DNA of 64,000 bases, taken from assembly GCF_000745315.1 (NCBI RefSeq), contig NZ_JQNQ01000001.1, positions 1 to 64,000 on the forward strand, given 5' to 3'. The translations under genes and the position numbers were made by a program. The notes below the pieces were generated by a model, which was not told the origin of the DNA, searched no databases, and saw nothing but the letters and a program-made list of their open reading frames with translations. The stretch comes from Salegentibacter sp. Hel_I_6 (GTDB taxonomy: Bacteria > Bacteroidota > Bacteroidia > Flavobacteriales > Flavobacteriaceae). Shown here in pieces: positions 45,465-54,030 of the stretch (its first letter is position 1; each line of letters begins with the position of its first letter).

Positions 45465-45958
45465 TAGTATGTGATTTTTAGGATTTCCAGTTTCCGCGTT
45501 TCTTCGCCTAATTTAAAATCAATTTTATCTCCCACTTTTTTGCCTGTAACCGCTTTGGCAATAGGTGCTACAAAAGCAATTTTTTGATTTTTAACATCGG
45601 CTTCATCTACCCCTACAATCTGGAATTTTTGATTTATATTATCCTGTGTAAATTCTACCACCGCTCCAAAACGAACTTCATCTTCTGGCTGATCTTTTGG
45701 ATCTAACAATCTTGCAGTGCTAATTCGCTCTCTTAACAGTTTAAGATTACCATCTATAAACGCCTGAGCTCTTCTGCGTTCGGTATCATTTTCTTTATCG
45801 AGATTGGCACGTTCTTCTATAAGTTCTTCCTCTTCATTCTTTAACTCCTGTAATGCATGTGGAGTCACATAATTGGTTTCTCCCGCAGGTAAAGCCGCTC
45901 TTGGCGGAATTATAGGAGCTTCTTCCTGGTCGTCTTCTTTTACAAATCCTCTGCTCAT
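45464..45958 (-). CDS. GreA/GreB family transcript cleavage factor-like protein
   Basis: This 164-aa protein has an N-terminal coiled coil (~30-85) with acidic tip residues (ERANLDKENDTERRR, comparable to the Asp/Glu that hold Mg in the RNA polymerase channel). A C-terminal FKBP-like domain (VVEFTQDNINQKFQIVGVDEAD, FVAPIAKAVTGKKVGDKIDF) is typical of GreA/GreB. A ~25-residue Pro/Ala-rich lead precedes it. It is first in the gluconate operon, an odd place for a transcription factor. Confidence 0.85.
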   Translation of the reverse strand: MSRGFVKEDDQEEAPIIPPRAALPAGETNYVTPHALQELKNEEEELIEERANLDKENDTERRRAQAFIDGNLKLLRERISTARLLDPKDQPEDEVRFGAVVEFTQDNINQKFQIVGVDEADVKNQKIAFVAPIAKAVTGKKVGDKIDFKLGEETRKLEILKITY

Positions 45959-46093
45959 ATTTTTGTTTTAAACATCAAAGTAGTAATTATAATGACTCGA
46001 TAAAAATAATCGGGATCTATTAAATCATAAATATTTCAGAAGAAGCTTTTAAACATCGCTTATTCACTTAATTTTATTTCATAAATTTAAGTA

Positions 46094-47905
46094 ATGAGCA
46101 TCGAGATAGCGATATTGTTTTTTATAATAATTGTGGTAATTGTTTTGTTTGCACTGGAAATATTTCCGGTAGATAAAATTGCTTTTTTTATTCTCGCAGC
46201 TTTATTGTTAACCAATATTGTAAGTCCGGAAGAAGCTATTTCAGGATTCTCGAGTCCCGCAACCATTACAGTTTTAGCATTAATGATTATCGCTATTGGA
46301 TTAGAAACCAACGGCGTGATAGATTGGCTGGCCAGTGGTCTCAAGAATTTACGTATGCTCCCCATATTTATTATGGTTCCTGTTTTTATGTTTATTGCAG
46401 GGAGTATTTCAGCATTTATCAATACCACGGCAGTAGTGATCGTTTTTATAAAAATTATCACAGAGCTTTCTGCTAAATATGATATTCCCAATTCAAAATT
46501 GCTCCTCCCTATATCCTTTGCCGGAATAATTGGCGGAAGTTGTACCCTTATGGGAACTTCTACCAACCTTATTGTAAATGCTGTAGCTATAGAGCGTGGT
46601 GTAGAAAGATTTAGCTTTTTTGAATTCACCTGGTATGGAGTGATATTTATGATAATTACCATCGTAATTGTTAGCGCCCTGGTAAGTTTACTTCCAAGAG
46701 CAAAAAAGACCGAAATAAGCGAAGATTATAATCTTGATGAATATATAACCAAGGTTATTATTGCAAAAGATTCCAGCGTAATTGGAAAAAGTATAAGTGA
46801 TAGTTTTCTCTATAATAATGAAGATATTGAAGTTTTGAGATTAAAGCGTAATGACATTATAAACGATCATCCGGGAAAATTCACCACGCTTAAAGAAGGG
46901 GATCAACTTTTATTGCGCTGCAATCTTGAAAATCTAATAAAACTAAAAGATGCTGAAGGATTTACCGTAATTAAAGAGGAAGACAATAAAAAACTAACGG
47001 CGCCAATTACAGATTCTGAAGAACTGGAAGAAAACGTACAGGTAGTTGAAATCTTAATGCTTCCAAATTCCCCTCTTATTGGTAAAAGTATTAAAACAGT
47101 GGGCTGGTATGATCTTCACGGCGCGGTACCACTGGCAATTAGGAAACGTAGAAATTTCAGAAACCCAAAACGACGAATTTTTAATCGTGGAAAAGATGAA
47201 ATTGAATTAAGAGTTGGAGACCGCTTGCTGGTGGAAGTTAGTGAAAGCGCGCTGGACGAACTTCAAAAGATTGAAAATATAACAATTCTCCAACAACATA
47301 AGAATATAGAAGTTACCACAAAAACTAAACGATATGTTTCGCTGGGCATTTTAATACTTGTGATTGGGCTTTCGGCATTTTCAATTTTTCCCATTCTAAA
47401 GAGCGCAATTATTGGCTGCTTTTTAATGATTTTCACCAAATGTATAGACCTGGGGAAGATCTATGCACAGGTAAACTGGCAAATTATTTTTCTGCTCGCA
47501 GGAATGATTCCATTGGGCGTAGCGATGAGCAATACCGGGGCAGACCAATGGATTTCAGACCAATTATTACTCGTTTTTCAAAATCAAACCGATACTATTG
47601 TTATTGGAATTTTATTTCTTGTCACCATGATCTTAAGCGGATTTATCTCCAACAATGCAACGGCAATTATTATAACGCCTATCGCCATTAGTGTTGCTAT
47701 GAGCATGCAAATGGATCCAAAACCTTTTATTCTTTCTGTACTATTTGCTTCTAATTTCAGCTTTTTTACCCCAGTGGGTTATCAAACCAATACCATTATT
47801 TATGGGATGGGAATTTATCGTTTCAGGCACTTTTTTATAATTGGCGGAATTGTTTCCCTGGTCCTTTGGGTTACTGCTTCCCTCCTGCTTTCGGCAAGTT
47901 TATAA
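46094..47905 (+). CDS. SLC13/DASS-type transporter with two TrkA-C domains
   Basis: This 603-aa inner-membrane protein has an N-terminal membrane bundle (~1-195, with GGSCTLMGTSTNLIVNAVAI, the SNT-like transport motif), two cytoplasmic RCK_C/TrkA-C domains (~210-295 and ~315-400) and a second bundle (~415-603) with NNATAIIITPIAISVA. This fold is known for divalent anion or sodium symport (sulfate, dicarboxylates, possibly arsenite). Substrate is not clear. TrkA-C domains suggest regulation by a small ligand. Confidence 0.9.
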   Translation: MSIEIAILFFIIIVVIVLFALEIFPVDKIAFFILAALLLTNIVSPEEAISGFSSPATITVLALMIIAIGLETNGVIDWLASGLKNLRMLPIFIMVPVFMFIAGSISAFINTTAVVIVFIKIITELSAKYDIPNSKLLLPISFAGIIGGSCTLMGTSTNLIVNAVAIERGVERFSFFEFTWYGVIFMIITIVIVSALVSLLPRAKKTEISEDYNLDEYITKVIIAKDSSVIGKSISDSFLYNNEDIEVLRLKRNDIINDHPGKFTTLKEGDQLLLRCNLENLIKLKDAEGFTVIKEEDNKKLTAPITDSEELEENVQVVEILMLPNSPLIGKSIKTVGWYDLHGAVPLAIRKRRNFRNPKRRIFNRGKDEIELRVGDRLLVEVSESALDELQKIENITILQQHKNIEVTTKTKRYVSLGILILVIGLSAFSIFPILKSAIIGCFLMIFTKCIDLGKIYAQVNWQIIFLLAGMIPLGVAMSNTGADQWISDQLLLVFQNQTDTIVIGILFLVTMILSGFISNNATAIIITPIAISVAMSMQMDPKPFILSVLFASNFSFFTPVGYQTNTIIYGMGIYRFRHFFIIGGIVSLVLWVTASLLLSASL

Positions 47906-47947
47906 TTAGGAATCTGCTGTTATTTCAGGTATTTTTGAAAAAAAATT

Positions 47948-49195
47948 ATGCCCAATTTACTTGTAATTGGCTGTGTTTGGCCTGAACCTAACTCTTCTGC
48001 CGCTGGTAGCCGAATGCTGCAATTACTTCAATTTTTCCTCGCTGAAAATTATAAAATCACTTTTGTAACTACGGCCGCAAGAAGTGCGTTCGCTGTAGAT
48101 CTGGAAAAAATGAATATTGCTACAGAAGTTATTAAAATGAATCATCCTTCCTTTGATGATTTGCTAAAAAAAATCCAACCAAATCTGGTGCTTTTTGATC
48201 GGTTTATGACTGAAGAGCAATTTGGCTGGAGAGTAGATGAAACCTGTCCTGAAGCGATAAAAATCTTAGATACTGAAGATCTTCATTTTCTAAGAAAGAC
48301 CAGAACCGAAGCTTTTAAAAAGAATATTCCTGCAGAAGAACTTTATTTTGATGCCGATATTACGAAAAGAGAGATTGCAAGTATTTACCGCTGTGACCTA
48401 AGCCTTATCATTTCTGAAGTTGAAGTGAAGTTGCTTCAAAATGAATTTAAGATTGACGAAAACCTGCTCCATTATCTCCCATTTCTATTAGAACCAATTT
48501 CAGAAGAAGAAAAGTTAAGTTTCCCAGCCTTTAAAATGCGAAAAGACTTTATTAGCATTGGTAATTTCTTACACGAACCCAACTGGAATGCGGTTTTATA
48601 TTTAAAAGAAGAAATCTGGCCCTTGATAAAACAGGAACTTCCTGAAGCAAAACTTAATATTTACGGGGCTTATCCTTCGCAAAAAGTATGGAATCTTCAT
48701 AATGAAAAAGAAGGATTTTTGGTAAAAGGACGAGCTGAGAATTTATGGGAAGTGATGCAAAATGCAAAAGTTTGTCTCGCACCAATACAATTTGGCGCCG
48801 GTTTAAAAGGGAAACTCATCCAGGCAATGCAATGTGGAACGCCTTCGGTAACCACAAGCATTGGCGCCGAAGGAGTCCCGGGAGAATTTAACTGGAACGG
48901 ATTTATAGAAAATCAGCCTAAAGATTTTGCTCAAAAAGCCGTAGAGTTATATTCCGAAGAAAATCTGTGGAAAAATTCAGTTGAAAACGGATTTGAGATT
49001 ATTAATTCAAGATTTAATAAAGAAGAGTTTCAGCAGGAACTTTCTGAAAAATTATCAGATCTACTTCAAAATATAAGTTTCTACAGGAAGAAGAATTTTA
49101 TTGGGAAAATGCTACAGCATCATCAACATAGAAGTACTTATTTTATGTCCAAATTCATTGAGGAGAAAGAGAAAAATAAAAAAACCGCCGGTTAG
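47948..49195 (+). CDS. Glycosyltransferase, GT4-like (group 1)
   Basis: This 415-aa cytoplasmic enzyme has a GT-B fold. The nucleotide-sugar-binding half shows KGRAENLWEVMQNAKVCLAP, FGAGLKGKLIQAMQCGTPSV and TTSIGAEGV, including the E-x7-E-like region of GT4 enzymes. The N-terminal half carries an acceptor-side domain (LLVIGCVWPEPNSSAAGSR). Donor and acceptor are unknown; envelope polysaccharide is plausible. The final codons and stop lie within a hairpin (see 49183). Confidence 0.85.
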   Translation: MPNLLVIGCVWPEPNSSAAGSRMLQLLQFFLAENYKITFVTTAARSAFAVDLEKMNIATEVIKMNHPSFDDLLKKIQPNLVLFDRFMTEEQFGWRVDETCPEAIKILDTEDLHFLRKTRTEAFKKNIPAEELYFDADITKREIASIYRCDLSLIISEVEVKLLQNEFKIDENLLHYLPFLLEPISEEEKLSFPAFKMRKDFISIGNFLHEPNWNAVLYLKEEIWPLIKQELPEAKLNIYGAYPSQKVWNLHNEKEGFLVKGRAENLWEVMQNAKVCLAPIQFGAGLKGKLIQAMQCGTPSVTTSIGAEGVPGEFNWNGFIENQPKDFAQKAVELYSEENLWKNSVENGFEIINSRFNKEEFQQELSEKLSDLLQNISFYRKKNFIGKMLQHHQHRSTYFMSKFIEEKEKNKKTAG

Positions 49196-49208
49196 CCTAC
49201 CGGCGGTT
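49178..49208 (-). terminator. Terminator of aspartate kinase, overlapping the glycosyltransferase 3' end
   Basis: A perfect 10-bp stem, AACCGCCGGT / ACCGGCGGTT (49183-49192 and 49199-49208), has a 6-base loop. The run of T on the minus strand (an A-run at about 49178-49182 on the plus strand) shows that it mainly ends the leftward lysC transcript. The plus-strand gene's TAG stop lies in the loop, so this stem also encodes the last codons of the glycosyltransferase. Confidence 0.85.
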
Positions 49209-49249
49209 CCACTACACAAAAGGAACAGTTGCCTGTTCACAAACAGAAA

Positions 49250-50587
49250 TCAAACAAATTGAGGTACTTCTCGTTCCTCAAACAATTTATGGTTTAAACC
49301 CTGCAGGGTTTGTATCTTGTTTTTAGTATCTACCAGTAAAGAAATATTGTTGTCACTACCGCCGTAAGAAATCATTCTCACTGGAATATCATTTAATAAT
49401 TCAAATAAGCGGCTTGTACTTTTATCTTCAATAAGGCCTTCACCCACAATACAGATAATACTATGTTCTTTTTCAACAGTGATTTCGCCATAAGCGTTTA
49501 ATTCTTCCAGGATTACATCTAAATTTCTATCATCGTCTATAGTCAATGAAATCGCAATTTCTGAAGTGGTAATCATATCTATTGCCGTTTCATACTTATC
49601 GAAAACTTCGAAGATCTTTTTAAGAAAACCGTGAGCCATCAACATTCGGTTTGACTTAATTTTAATCGCAGTAATTCCGTCTTTTGCAGATATGGCTTTA
49701 AGTCCGCGGGAATGAATTTCTGCTGAAATTTTAGTTCCGGGAAACTCCGGCGTAAAGGTGTTTTTTAGAAATAATGGAATTTGTTTTTTAATTACCGGGG
49801 ATATGGTTTGCGGATGCAGAATTTTTGCTCCAAAATAAGCAAGTTCGGCTGCTTCCTCAAAACTCAACTCGGCAATAGCGTGCGTGTTTTCAACATACCG
49901 TGGATCGTTATTATGAAATCCATCAATATCTGTCCAAATTTGAACTTCTTCGGCTTGCACGGCTGCAGCCAAAATCGTGGCGCTGTAATCGCTTCCTCCC
50001 CTTTTTAGCGTACTAATAGTATTATTAGCATCCAATCTCACGAACCCCTGGGTAATATAAAGTTCAGATGGCTCCAGGTTTTCTATGCTTTGCTGAAATA
50101 ATTTTCCAACCAAATCCGTATCAGGGTTTTCCAGGTTGGAAACTTGCATAAATTCTTTGGCATTGAGAAAATTGTTTTGAATTCCTGAATTCGTTAAGAA
50201 AGTAGAGAAAATATAAGTAAGCATAGTTTCTCCAGTAGTAACAACCTCAGCATAAATGCTTTCTGAATATTTATTCCGGCTAATTTCCTGTAAACCTGCA
50301 AGAATTTTATTTACGAAATCTTTAGCCTGGGAATTTAAACGCGGTTCGTCTATAAGTTCATCTATGGTAGTTTCGTGCTTGTGTTTTAATTCAGCAATAA
50401 TTGAATCTATGGCCGAATAATCTTCAGCCTTAATATTTTCGGTGATTTCAACCAGTTTATTAGTGACTCCTGCCATTGCAGATAGTACCAAAACCTTCTT
50501 CCCACTACGTGCAGCTAAAATGTTTTTTACATTCTTGATGCTCGCCACCGATCCTACAGAGGTACCTCCAAATTTTAATACTTTCAT
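49250..50587 (-). CDS. lysC: Aspartate kinase
   Basis: This 445-aa monofunctional enzyme makes aspartyl phosphate, the first step to Lys, Thr, Met and diaminopimelate. The N-terminus MKVLKFGGTSVGS carries the phosphate loop. Other signatures are GFVRLDANNTISTLKRGGSDYS and WTDIDGFHNNDPRYVENTH. Two ACT domains lie at the C-terminus (~300-440) for feedback inhibition. I chose ATG 50587 because family members start next to KxxKFGGTS. An upstream in-frame ATG at 50617 would add ten residues. Confidence 0.93.
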   Translation of the reverse strand: MKVLKFGGTSVGSVASIKNVKNILAARSGKKVLVLSAMAGVTNKLVEITENIKAEDYSAIDSIIAELKHKHETTIDELIDEPRLNSQAKDFVNKILAGLQEISRNKYSESIYAEVVTTGETMLTYIFSTFLTNSGIQNNFLNAKEFMQVSNLENPDTDLVGKLFQQSIENLEPSELYITQGFVRLDANNTISTLKRGGSDYSATILAAAVQAEEVQIWTDIDGFHNNDPRYVENTHAIAELSFEEAAELAYFGAKILHPQTISPVIKKQIPLFLKNTFTPEFPGTKISAEIHSRGLKAISAKDGITAIKIKSNRMLMAHGFLKKIFEVFDKYETAIDMITTSEIAISLTIDDDRNLDVILEELNAYGEITVEKEHSIICIVGEGLIEDKSTSRLFELLNDIPVRMISYGGSDNNISLLVDTKNKIQTLQGLNHKLFEEREVPQFV

Positions 50588-50690
50588 TGCTAAATTTTTA
50601 CTCACTTTGTGAGACATTTTTTTAATTTAAATATGCTTTGCATAATTAAAATTTAAGCTTGCCCCGGCAAAAAATATCTCTCAATTTATA

Positions 50691-50698
50691 TACATTTG
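50691..50698 (+). promoter_or_regulatory. Possible -7 promoter box before the ACT-like gene
   Basis: TACATTTG is a perfect match to TAnnTTTG, 24 bp before the ATG at 50722. No convincing -33 TTTG is found at 19 bases. It lies in the 134-bp gap divergent from lysC. Confidence 0.35.
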
Positions 50699-50721
50699 CA
50701 CAAAATGTACAATATTTAACA

Positions 50722-51366
50722 ATGAAGACAATTACCACCTGTGTGCACGATATAATTAGACATCAACCTTTTCTAGATGATGCCATAGCCCGTGATATTG
50801 TAAACTTTAGTGGGCTGGCAGATGATATACAGCCACAGGTTGAAAAGGAAATGCGCAAACCGGTAAAACAAGGTTCAATAATAATGGCTTTAAGGCGATA
50901 TGCGCCCCGTAGAACCAAAATAAATATGCAGCATTTGCGAGAACTTGGGGATATTGTGGTGAGATCTGGAATTACAGAATATACCTTTTTAAATTCCAAT
51001 ACCATTATTGCAAATAAAGCCAGGTTGCTGGATGCGGTTAAAGATCAAACCGGGGTTTACCTTAATTATTCAAGTAATTATCAGGAAAGCAATATTTTGG
51101 TTTCTTCCAGCTTAACAAACCTTGTGGAAGATTGTTTTAGAAATGAACGAAGAGTCTCTATAAAAGAGGAACTTTCTTCCATAACCATCGCCCTTCCTAA
51201 AAATAGTTCGCAGTTTGTAGGTTTGTATTTTTATCTATTTAAACTCCTTGCCTACGAAGGAATTCCAATTTTTGAAATGATTTCTACTTCCAATTATTTT
51301 GCATTTTTCCTGGAAAAGGAATATGTAAACCAGGCATTTCTATTGATTAATGAAATTAAAAAGTAA
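50722..51366 (+). CDS. ACT-domain-like protein of unknown function, divergent from lysC
   Basis: This 214-aa protein begins at ATG 50722 (MKTITTCVHDIIRHQPFL); an in-frame TTG farther upstream is rejected. The N-terminal ~90 residues are helical, with KQGSIIMALRRYAPRR. The C-terminal ~75 residues (SSITIALPKNSSQFVGLYFY then GIPIFEMISTSNYFAFFLE) have the beta-alpha-beta-beta-alpha-beta pattern of an ACT domain, the amino-acid sensor also present in aspartate kinase. A regulatory role in amino acid metabolism is inference from this and from its position. Confidence 0.75.
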   Translation: MKTITTCVHDIIRHQPFLDDAIARDIVNFSGLADDIQPQVEKEMRKPVKQGSIIMALRRYAPRRTKINMQHLRELGDIVVRSGITEYTFLNSNTIIANKARLLDAVKDQTGVYLNYSSNYQESNILVSSSLTNLVEDCFRNERRVSIKEELSSITIALPKNSSQFVGLYFYLFKLLAYEGIPIFEMISTSNYFAFFLEKEYVNQAFLLINEIKK

Positions 51367-51367
51367 A

Positions 51368-51401
51368 AAAAATTCCCCACTTTTAAAAGAGGGGAATTTT
51401 T
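51368..51401. terminator. Terminator after the ACT-like gene
   Basis: AAAAATTCCCC / GGGGAATTTTT is an 11-bp perfect stem with a 12-base loop, immediately after the stop. The A- and T-runs on both sides allow it to work in both directions. Confidence 0.9.
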
Positions 51402-51477
51402 CAGCTTTTCTAAGAAAGATTGGTTAATACTACTATTTATTCTTAAGAATCTTCAAGTATTCGGTTTGGTTTTACAA

Positions 51478-51624
51478 TTACCAAAACTCAAAGTAAAACC
51501 CGGAAATAACTACTCCAATAATTAGAATAATTAAAACTGTTAGTATAAAGCCAATTCCGAAATTGGTCTTTTTATTATCCTTTAAAATATAATCTTTGTC
51601 TTCTTTATCCTTTTGGAATTCCAT
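51478..51624 (-). CDS. Small membrane protein, 48 aa
   Basis: MEFQKDKEDKDYILKDNKKT is a charged N-terminus, followed by one hydrophobic helix (GIGFILTVLIILIIGVVISG) and the end FYFEFW. The ATG is at 51624 and the TAA at 51478. The positive-inside pattern and single helix are typical of real small membrane proteins. Its function is unknown. Confidence 0.6.
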   Translation of the reverse strand: MEFQKDKEDKDYILKDNKKTNFGIGFILTVLIILIIGVVISGFYFEFW

Positions 51625-51686
51625 CTGATTGATTTTAGTTCAAAAATAAAATTTCAGAAATATGAAATTGATAACTAAATCTTAAA

Positions 51687-52562
51687 TTATTGCACTTGAT
51701 ACCACCAAACAGCGTTTTGGTGATTCATAGGTAAAACCAGCTGATTTTTTTCTGCATCAAAAAAGATATCCCCAGAGCTTTTCTCTGAAGTTAAAACTTC
51801 TGTTATTTTACCGTCTTTTGTTATAAGATGAATTTTTCCTGTAGCCCAGTCCGAAATATAAAAAGCATCCTCCCCAACAGGTTGAACTCCATCAAGATTT
51901 CCTATTCCTTCTTTTGATATTTTTTTAATTTCACGAGTTTCCATATCAATTTTCAGGAAATTGCCATCGGTATTTTCTCCCCAGGCGGCAGCGTAAAGGT
52001 CGTCATTTTGTGCGTAAAGGCCGTTTACATATTCTAACCTTGTGCTATTTAAATATTCAATAATTTCTCCTTTTTTATCATCAGGAATCATCATATTTGA
52101 AGCATCTCCGGGCATTAAATAAATAGCACTTTTCCCTGAATCTGAAATAAAAATGTTACCTACAGCATCTATAGTTATGTCGTTTAAAGATTTTGCTCCT
52201 TCAACTTCAATGCGTTTTGTTATTTTTGAATTCTCAATACTAATTTCAATAACTTCGGTATTATTGGTTACATAAACCTTATCCTCGTTTATTAGTAAGC
52301 CTTTTGGATCTTTTAAACCGTCTATCCATTTTAAATCAATAATTTCTCCATCTTCAGAAACTCTGGAAATAAAGCCATCTCCATCCTCATTATCGGCCAT
52401 ATTTGAAATATAATATTCCTTTTTAGCTTCATTAAAAACTACAGATTCAGGATGACTAAAACCTTCTACTTTTTTAATTAAAGTAGCCGAGGTACTCTGT
52501 GCGTAAACACCGCTAAAAATAAGCAGGCTAAAGAAAACGAGTGTAAGTGTATGTTTTTTCAT
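51687..52562 (-). CDS. Secreted beta-propeller protein (SMP-30/NHL-like)
   Basis: This 291-aa protein has a signal peptide ending SGVYAQ. About six repeated blade motifs follow, such as HPESVVFNEAKKEYYISN, LNDITIDAVGNIFISDSGKS and LDGVQPVGEDAFYISDW, as in SMP-30/gluconolactonase or NHL propellers. Such proteins bind or hydrolyse lactones and other ligands, but I cannot assign activity. It is probably periplasmic. Confidence 0.8.
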   Translation of the reverse strand: MKKHTLTLVFFSLLIFSGVYAQSTSATLIKKVEGFSHPESVVFNEAKKEYYISNMADNEDGDGFISRVSEDGEIIDLKWIDGLKDPKGLLINEDKVYVTNNTEVIEISIENSKITKRIEVEGAKSLNDITIDAVGNIFISDSGKSAIYLMPGDASNMMIPDDKKGEIIEYLNSTRLEYVNGLYAQNDDLYAAAWGENTDGNFLKIDMETREIKKISKEGIGNLDGVQPVGEDAFYISDWATGKIHLITKDGKITEVLTSEKSSGDIFFDAEKNQLVLPMNHQNAVWWYQVQ

Positions 52563-52717
52563 AATTATCTTGTGTTAGTTTTTATAAAGATACAAAATAG
52601 AAACTTTTTACTTTTTAAGGCTTTGTTCTGAAATGCTACTAAATTTATGCTAATTCTAAATTTTAAAATCTGTTTTCATCTAAATTAGCTTTGACTTAAC
52701 CTATAAACGAATTCATT

Positions 52718-52849
52718 ATGAAAAATATAATCAGAGCTATTCTAGCTGGCTGGGGCGCTAAAAAACTTGGAGGAGGTTGTGGATGTATTGGAATTATAGT
52801 TGTTTTTATAATCCTTTGGATAGTCCTGGGTTATCTGGGCCTTGGTTAA
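52718..52849 (+). CDS. Small Gly/Cys-containing membrane protein, 43 aa
   Basis: MKNIIRAILAGWGAKKLGGG is followed by CGCIGIIVVFIILWIVLGYLGLG and TAA, a short amphipathic lead and one strongly hydrophobic helix with a CGC pair at its start. The stop abuts directly (52849/52850) the stop of the channel gene on the other strand. The regular start, hydrophobic profile and tight fit support a real gene. Its function is unknown. Confidence 0.6.
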   Translation: MKNIIRAILAGWGAKKLGGGCGCIGIIVVFIILWIVLGYLGLG

Positions 52850-53917
52850 TTATTCATATTCACTCATTATAGTATTCCACTCCATAGATTTCATTACTCC
52901 AATAAGTACAGGGTTAATGGTATCTAATAATTTTGAGTTCTTCGGAAAACTATATCCGTAGTAATCTTTTTTAAGAGTTTTTGGGTGAATCTCAATTTCA
53001 TTTTCAAGTCCCCGTCGGTTAATCTCATAACGTAATATGGGCTCATCGTAAACAAAAAGTTTGGTTTCTTCATTTTCAACCATACTTATCCCCTCCATTC
53101 CATTACTAGCAGCAGTATGTTTGATATTATAAAGATCCAGTAATTCCTGGGCACTACTACTCTTTACACTAGCAACTTCAAATTTAGAAAGATCCTGTAC
53201 AGAATTTATTTCATCGTTCATGGTTTGTACCGTAAGCGAAGAAGCAATCCCGGCCGTTAAACTGGAAATAATAATAATGGCCATAAACATCCAGATAAGT
53301 GCAATTACACGCCCACCGGTTGTTCTGGGCGATTTATCTCCATAACCTACGGTGGTCATTGTCACCGCACTCCACCAAAATCCCTGAAGTATGCCGCGGG
53401 ATCCATTTCCAAATTCTTCGGCATTCTTTTTTCGTTCAAAAATCCACACCAGGAATCCGAAAATAAAGATTACTGCCAGCAAGATTAATATAGCCGAAAT
53501 AAAATTCCAGCTAAATAAGTTTCCTAAATAACTAAAAATTTGAGATTCACTTCGTTTGGCAACAGCAGTATGCGAAATAAAATATGGTTGTGAAAATTCC
53601 ATTCTCTGCATACGGCTATTTGTAACTGTAACGGGATTGATGCTGAAATCTACTTCGTTATTTTCTATACCAGATAACAATTCGGCGAGTGAACCATATT
53701 GCTTAAACTCATATTCAAGATCAATTTCTTTATTTACTAACTCCCAGGCATCAATGCTTAAACCGGTAAATTCTCCATCTTCTTCTATAACAAATGGTGG
53801 GGTTGGTGTAACGCCTATCAGCAATTTATCGTTTGGAATTGAATCCTGCGCAGATAAATTTATACTACTTAGAGAAATAAAAAGGAGAAGTAAAAAGGAA
53901 AGCTGTTTCATTGCCAT
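52850..53917 (-). CDS. GluR0-like ligand-gated potassium channel
   Basis: This 355-aa protein has a signal peptide ending NLSAQ and a periplasmic solute-binding domain in two parts (residues ~30-130 and ~235-355; LLIGVTPTPPFVIEEDGEFTG, DFSINPVTVTNSRMQRMEFS). An ion pore is inserted between them: M1 ~139-160, pore loop with potassium filter TVGYGD at 189-194, and M3 ~205-228. After the pore comes SLTAGIASSLTV, comparable to the SYTANLAAFLTV gate motif of animal glutamate receptors. This order matches prokaryotic ionotropic glutamate receptors. The ligand is probably an amino acid. It sits convergent to the 43-aa protein. Confidence 0.88.
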   Translation of the reverse strand: MAMKQLSFLLLLFISLSSINLSAQDSIPNDKLLIGVTPTPPFVIEEDGEFTGLSIDAWELVNKEIDLEYEFKQYGSLAELLSGIENNEVDFSINPVTVTNSRMQRMEFSQPYFISHTAVAKRSESQIFSYLGNLFSWNFISAILILLAVIFIFGFLVWIFERKKNAEEFGNGSRGILQGFWWSAVTMTTVGYGDKSPRTTGGRVIALIWMFMAIIIISSLTAGIASSLTVQTMNDEINSVQDLSKFEVASVKSSSAQELLDLYNIKHTAASNGMEGISMVENEETKLFVYDEPILRYEINRRGLENEIEIHPKTLKKDYYGYSFPKNSKLLDTINPVLIGVMKSMEWNTIMSEYE

Positions 53918-54030
53918 TTTTAATTAGATTTTCACAACATACATAATTTAAAATTATTAAAGAAATACATATTCAGAATTCTAATCTTATTTTAATTTAT
54001 GAATACTATAAATTTCTGATATTTGAAACA

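Noticed and set aside
46087..46662. 191-codon open frame on the minus strand
   Set aside because: It lies fully antisense to the SLC13/TrkA-C transporter's first membrane bundle, its composition reflects complementary hydrophobic codons, and it has no domain or neighbour that fits.
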